A stretch of DNA of 64,000 bases from Helicobacter fennelliae (GTDB lineage Bacteria; Campylobacterota; Campylobacteria; Campylobacterales; Helicobacteraceae), in the NCBI RefSeq assembly GCF_900451005.1, contig NZ_UGIB01000001.1:1364001-1428000 (forward strand), written 5' to 3'. Below, in pieces: positions 61,616 to 64,000 of the stretch; the first letter of the stretch is position 1; every line of letters starts with the position of its first letter. The translations under genes and the position numbers were made by a program. The notes under the pieces are model-generated. The model was given only the letters and a program-made list of their open reading frames with translations. It ran no database searches and was not told where the DNA came from.

Positions 61616-62494
61616 AGAATTTATACGCACAAGAAAGCAAAATTGTATTGTGTGGAGTTACAGCAAGTGTGCCTATTTTATTAAATTAGAACCACCATTA
61701 AAATCTGTTGTTTTTATATCCATTGTTGAACTATTTCTATAAAATCTATACTGATAAGTCAAAAAGAATTGATGATGAATCTTATAAAAATAATGTAACC
61801 CAACACTATAAGTTGTCGCAAATTGTGTATAACCTGATGTAATCATATCTAGATTTGGGCTATTTGAATTCGTAGTTTTAACATTATCTGCCCCAAAAAT
61901 ACTTGTCAATTCAACTCCAAATCCAATATCACCACCAAAGGTATGATTCCCTCCATGAACTATATCAAGCAAATAGCTCAAATTAACTCCATGATTACAA
62001 AGCATGCACTGTTGAATCTATCTCCCGAACCATTGCCATACGCAATAAATGGAATCTTTGTATTATAGTTTGCATAGCCTATATTTGCTTTAAGTCTCAA
62101 ACCTGAAAAACTATGAACACTTCCTTGATAATCGTGAAAATACCACTTGCCACCCAAAGTTAAGATTTACAGGAAAGGCTATGCTTGATTTTGATCCATA
62201 ACCACCACTTCCAAAATCAAGCCAAAAACTATTATCCACAAATGCTAATCCCACTTCCGCACCGATAAAGCACCCTGTGAGCTGATATTTGCCTTTGCAA
62301 AACCCTAAGAATCCAGATTTAATGATTTTTTCATTTTCTTTTTGTTGTTTTCTAAGTGCTTTATTTTCATTTTCTAAGCTTTGAATTTGAGCATCAAGAT
62401 TCTCATCATTTGTGTTTTGAGTCTGTGCGATACTCACTTAACTCATCGCACCCATAACGCATAATCCACAAAGTAAATGTTGTAACTTTTTCAT
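61616..62494 (-). pseudogene. Outer-membrane beta-barrel protein, multiply inactivated
   Basis: Reading across frames restores a Helicobacter-type porin: signal peptide MKKLQHLLCGLCVMGAMS, coiled stretch NLDAQIQSLENENKALRKQQ, barrel strands (CFIGAEVGLAFVDNSFWLDF, GGDIGFGVELTSIFGAD, FFLTYQYRFY) and a C-terminus ending in Phe (SCAYKF). Lesions are a TAA in the signal peptide (62438-62440), a frameshift near 62155, another near 62005, and a third near 61670. Four independent hits make this a decayed gene rather than a phase-variable one. A terminator follows. Confidence 0.85.
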
Positions 62495-62695
62495 TTTTTA
62501 CTCCTAATTTTTGTTATTTTTTGTTTTATGATTTGTGTTGAAGCCAAATAAAACTCATTTATAACGTTTTTTTAGTTTTGTAAAAAAACGCATAAAATAG
62601 CGTGAAAAATTGCGATTTTGTGTAGAAATTACTCAATTTTTAGTCTTATTATGTTTTGCAAAATAAAATATTTAGATTCTAGAATCTAATTTACA

Positions 62696-62858
62696 TAGAT
62701 TCTAAATCCTCTCTTTTTTTGCATATTTCAGGGAGTTTGAAATTTTTAGCCTGCGATGAACGCTTAATATTCTATCTTGACTAAAAATTTCTACACAACC
62801 CTAAAATCTGCCTAAAATAGAGGATTTCTTTACGCTCTTTTTGTGTTTGCATAGAATC
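62696..62858 (+). repeat. Structured dispersed noncoding repeat, copy 3
   Basis: It lies in the 417-bp gap before sppA. The outer arms AAATCCTCT/AGAGGATTT are perfect, the inner GAAATTTTTAG/CTAAAAATTTC perfect. The loop lacks the ACAC/GTGT mini-hairpin of copies 1 and 2. It ends just before the sppA promoter. The first 190 bp of the gap (62495-62690) is AT-rich, with no gene seen. Confidence 0.85.
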
Positions 62859-62864
62859 TAGTTT

Positions 62865-62873
62865 TGCTATAAT
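62865..62873 (+). promoter_or_regulatory. Extended -10 promoter of sppA
   Basis: TGCTATAAT is a perfect extended -10. The start is predicted near 62880, 32 nt before ATG 62912. It abuts the end of the structured repeat. Confidence 0.75.
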
Positions 62874-62911
62874 GCAACTTTCATTTGCCCACTACTCAAA
62901 AAAGGATTCTG

Positions 62912-63769
62912 ATGTTAAAGAAAATTTTTGCACCTATTGTGTGGATTTTAGATTTTATCACGAAGTATTTTAAAACTTTTGTGTTTTTGTTTATCGTGGC
63001 ACTTATCGCAGTAAGCATAAGCGAGCCTATCCAAACTCCAAATCTTGCAAAAATCCAAATCAAAGGTATGATTTTAGATTCTGCCCCATTGCGCGCGCAA
63101 ATCGAGAATCTCAAAAAATACCCCTCGATAAAAGGCGTGCTACTTGTGATTGACTCGCCCGGTGGCGCGCTTGGCGCGAGTGTGGAAATGGCTGATATGA
63201 TTAGAGATCTCAACGCGCATATTCCGGTTGTAGCTCATGCTGAAGGCGTAATGGCGAGTGGTTCGTATTATGCGGGTGTGTATGCAAGCAAGGTTTATGC
63301 TAATCGAGGAAGTTTAGTTGGAAGTATTGGTGTGATTTTTAGCGGGTTTAATATCGAGGAATTGCTTGATAAAATCGGCTACAAATCGCGCGTCATCAAA
63401 GCTGGGCAATACAAAGAAGCTGGGGCGTATTATCGAGAATGGACGCCACAAGAGCACGCATATCTTCAGAATCTCATCAACGAAGAGTATCAAATGTTTG
63501 TCTCTGATATTGCAAAAGAGCGGAAGCTAGATATAAATAATGCAGATGCATTCGCACAGGGCAAGATTTTTAATGCTTCGCGCGCGCAAAAAATCGGACT
63601 CATAGATGAAGTTGGCTCAAGAGATGAAGCCATAGCTAAGCTTAAGGCACTTAGTGGCGTAACTCAAGAAGTATGGCTACAAAAAACAAAATTTGAGGAT
63701 TATTTTGATGGAATGCTAGAGTCAAGTATGAGCTTGATTCTAGGGAAGTTTCATTTGGATTTGCGATAA
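62912..63769 (+). CDS. sppA: Signal peptide peptidase SppA
   Basis: The 285-residue membrane-anchored serine protease clears cleaved signal peptides. One N-terminal TM (FKTFVFLFIVALIAVSI) is followed by the S49 domain: VLLVIDSPGGALGASVEMAD, the nucleophile Ser in EGVMASGSYYAGVYA, and the general-base Lys in AGQYKEAGAYYREWTPQE. The short single-domain form is usual in Helicobacter (HP1435). ATG 62912 has AAAAGGA upstream; an upstream in-frame codon at 62885 has none. It is followed by purU, as in H. pylori. Confidence 0.93.
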   Translation: MLKKIFAPIVWILDFITKYFKTFVFLFIVALIAVSISEPIQTPNLAKIQIKGMILDSAPLRAQIENLKKYPSIKGVLLVIDSPGGALGASVEMADMIRDLNAHIPVVAHAEGVMASGSYYAGVYASKVYANRGSLVGSIGVIFSGFNIEELLDKIGYKSRVIKAGQYKEAGAYYREWTPQEHAYLQNLINEEYQMFVSDIAKERKLDINNADAFAQGKIFNASRAQKIGLIDEVGSRDEAIAKLKALSGVTQEVWLQKTKFEDYFDGMLESSMSLILGKFHLDLR

Positions 63770-63822
63770 TGTGGGCTAGGATTGGGCGATAAACAATAAT
63801 AAGCGATACAAGTGAAAATAAC

Positions 63823-64000
63823 ATGACATATACACTACTCATAAGCACTGATGATACAAAGGGTTTGGTCTATAACATCTCCTCAATCCTCTATCAACAT
63901 GATCTCAACATCGAAAAAAACGATGAATTTGTGGATAAGGAGCATAATTCTTTCTTTATGCGCACAGAGATTGTCGGCACGCTTGATGAGGCAAAGCTTC
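63823..64000 (+). CDS. purU: Formyltetrahydrofolate deformylase, N-terminal part (runs off window)
   Basis: ATG 63823 opens a frame that stays open to the window end (59 residues). It reads LLISTDDTKGLVYNISSILY then HDLNIEKNDEFVDKEHNSF and FFMRTEIVG, which is the ACT domain at the start of PurU. The enzyme releases formate from 10-formyl-THF to supply purine synthesis. sppA-purU adjacency matches HP1435-HP1434. The catalytic formyltransferase domain lies outside the window. Confidence 0.85.
   Translation, partial: MTYTLLISTDDTKGLVYNISSILYQHDLNIEKNDEFVDKEHNSFFMRTEIVGTLDEAKL

Overview
The window reads as a chromosomal segment of an enterohepatic (non-gastric) Helicobacter or a close relative. 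Base composition is AT-rich and most genes have AAGGAG-type ribosome binding sites. Gene order repeatedly matches what I recall of Helicobacter pylori: surA-like/lapB-like/rnhA/rnc/aroC with hemN and a glpC-like gene (HP0659-HP0666 order), pgk/corA/terC, pflA/algC, ispDF/HP1021-like regulator, prfB/cheZ/U32 peptidase, and sppA/purU. Genes for argF, ilvBN and nadB point to a metabolically fuller species than H. pylori. The 7-mer AGAATCT and its complement AGATTCT saturate the intergenic DNA.

Layout. 1-9 kb: end of an MFS exporter, an envelope/RNA housekeeping operon, then a large bifunctional putA. 9-20.6 kb: nadB, a Sel1-repeat protein, hemW, argF, hemN, an Fe-S reductase subunit and three glycosyltransferases that look like a lipooligosaccharide outer-core locus; the last two meet at a (CA)9 tract. 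21-24.5 kb (minus strand): pgk-corA-terC and a TRL-like lipoprotein whose promoter overlaps an A16 tract. 24.7-34 kb: a NuoG-like orphan, pflA, algC, hup, tRNA-Arg(CCT) and flgL behind a clear sigma-54 promoter. 34-37 kb: hsrA and ilvBN. 37-38.6 kb: a family-39-type membrane glycosyltransferase split by a C9 tract and flanked by a 21-bp duplication of the ilvN 3' end.

38.7-49 kb is an accessory island. Two groups of small minus-strand genes flank a block of immigrant or damaged genes: an ImmA/IrrE fragment, a GmrSD-type restriction enzyme, a HepT/MntA pair, a DUF1561 toxin-like secreted protein and a truncated type III mod gene. The minus-strand genes include two neighbouring paralogues sharing a C-terminal motif of about 46 residues, a small membrane protein, a truncated dynamin-like GTPase, a zinc ribbon, a protein with a HEPN-type RNxxxH motif and a two-TM protein. 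This is the best candidate for an undescribed system.

49-64 kb returns to core genes: csd6, fliP, an ATP-sulfurylase-like protein, an HP1021-type regulator, ispDF, pseB, EI24, U32 peptidase, cheZ, prfB, xerH, an outer-membrane-protein pseudogene, sppA and the start of purU.

Three features cut across the window. First, three copies of a structured noncoding repeat of about 165-175 bp (4811, 51045, 62696) have nested complementary arms. Second, a family of short palindromic elements with GTCATTGCGAG ends includes one copy inserted in frame inside a gene. Third, simple-sequence tracts sit at glycosylation genes and one promoter, implying phase variation of the cell surface.
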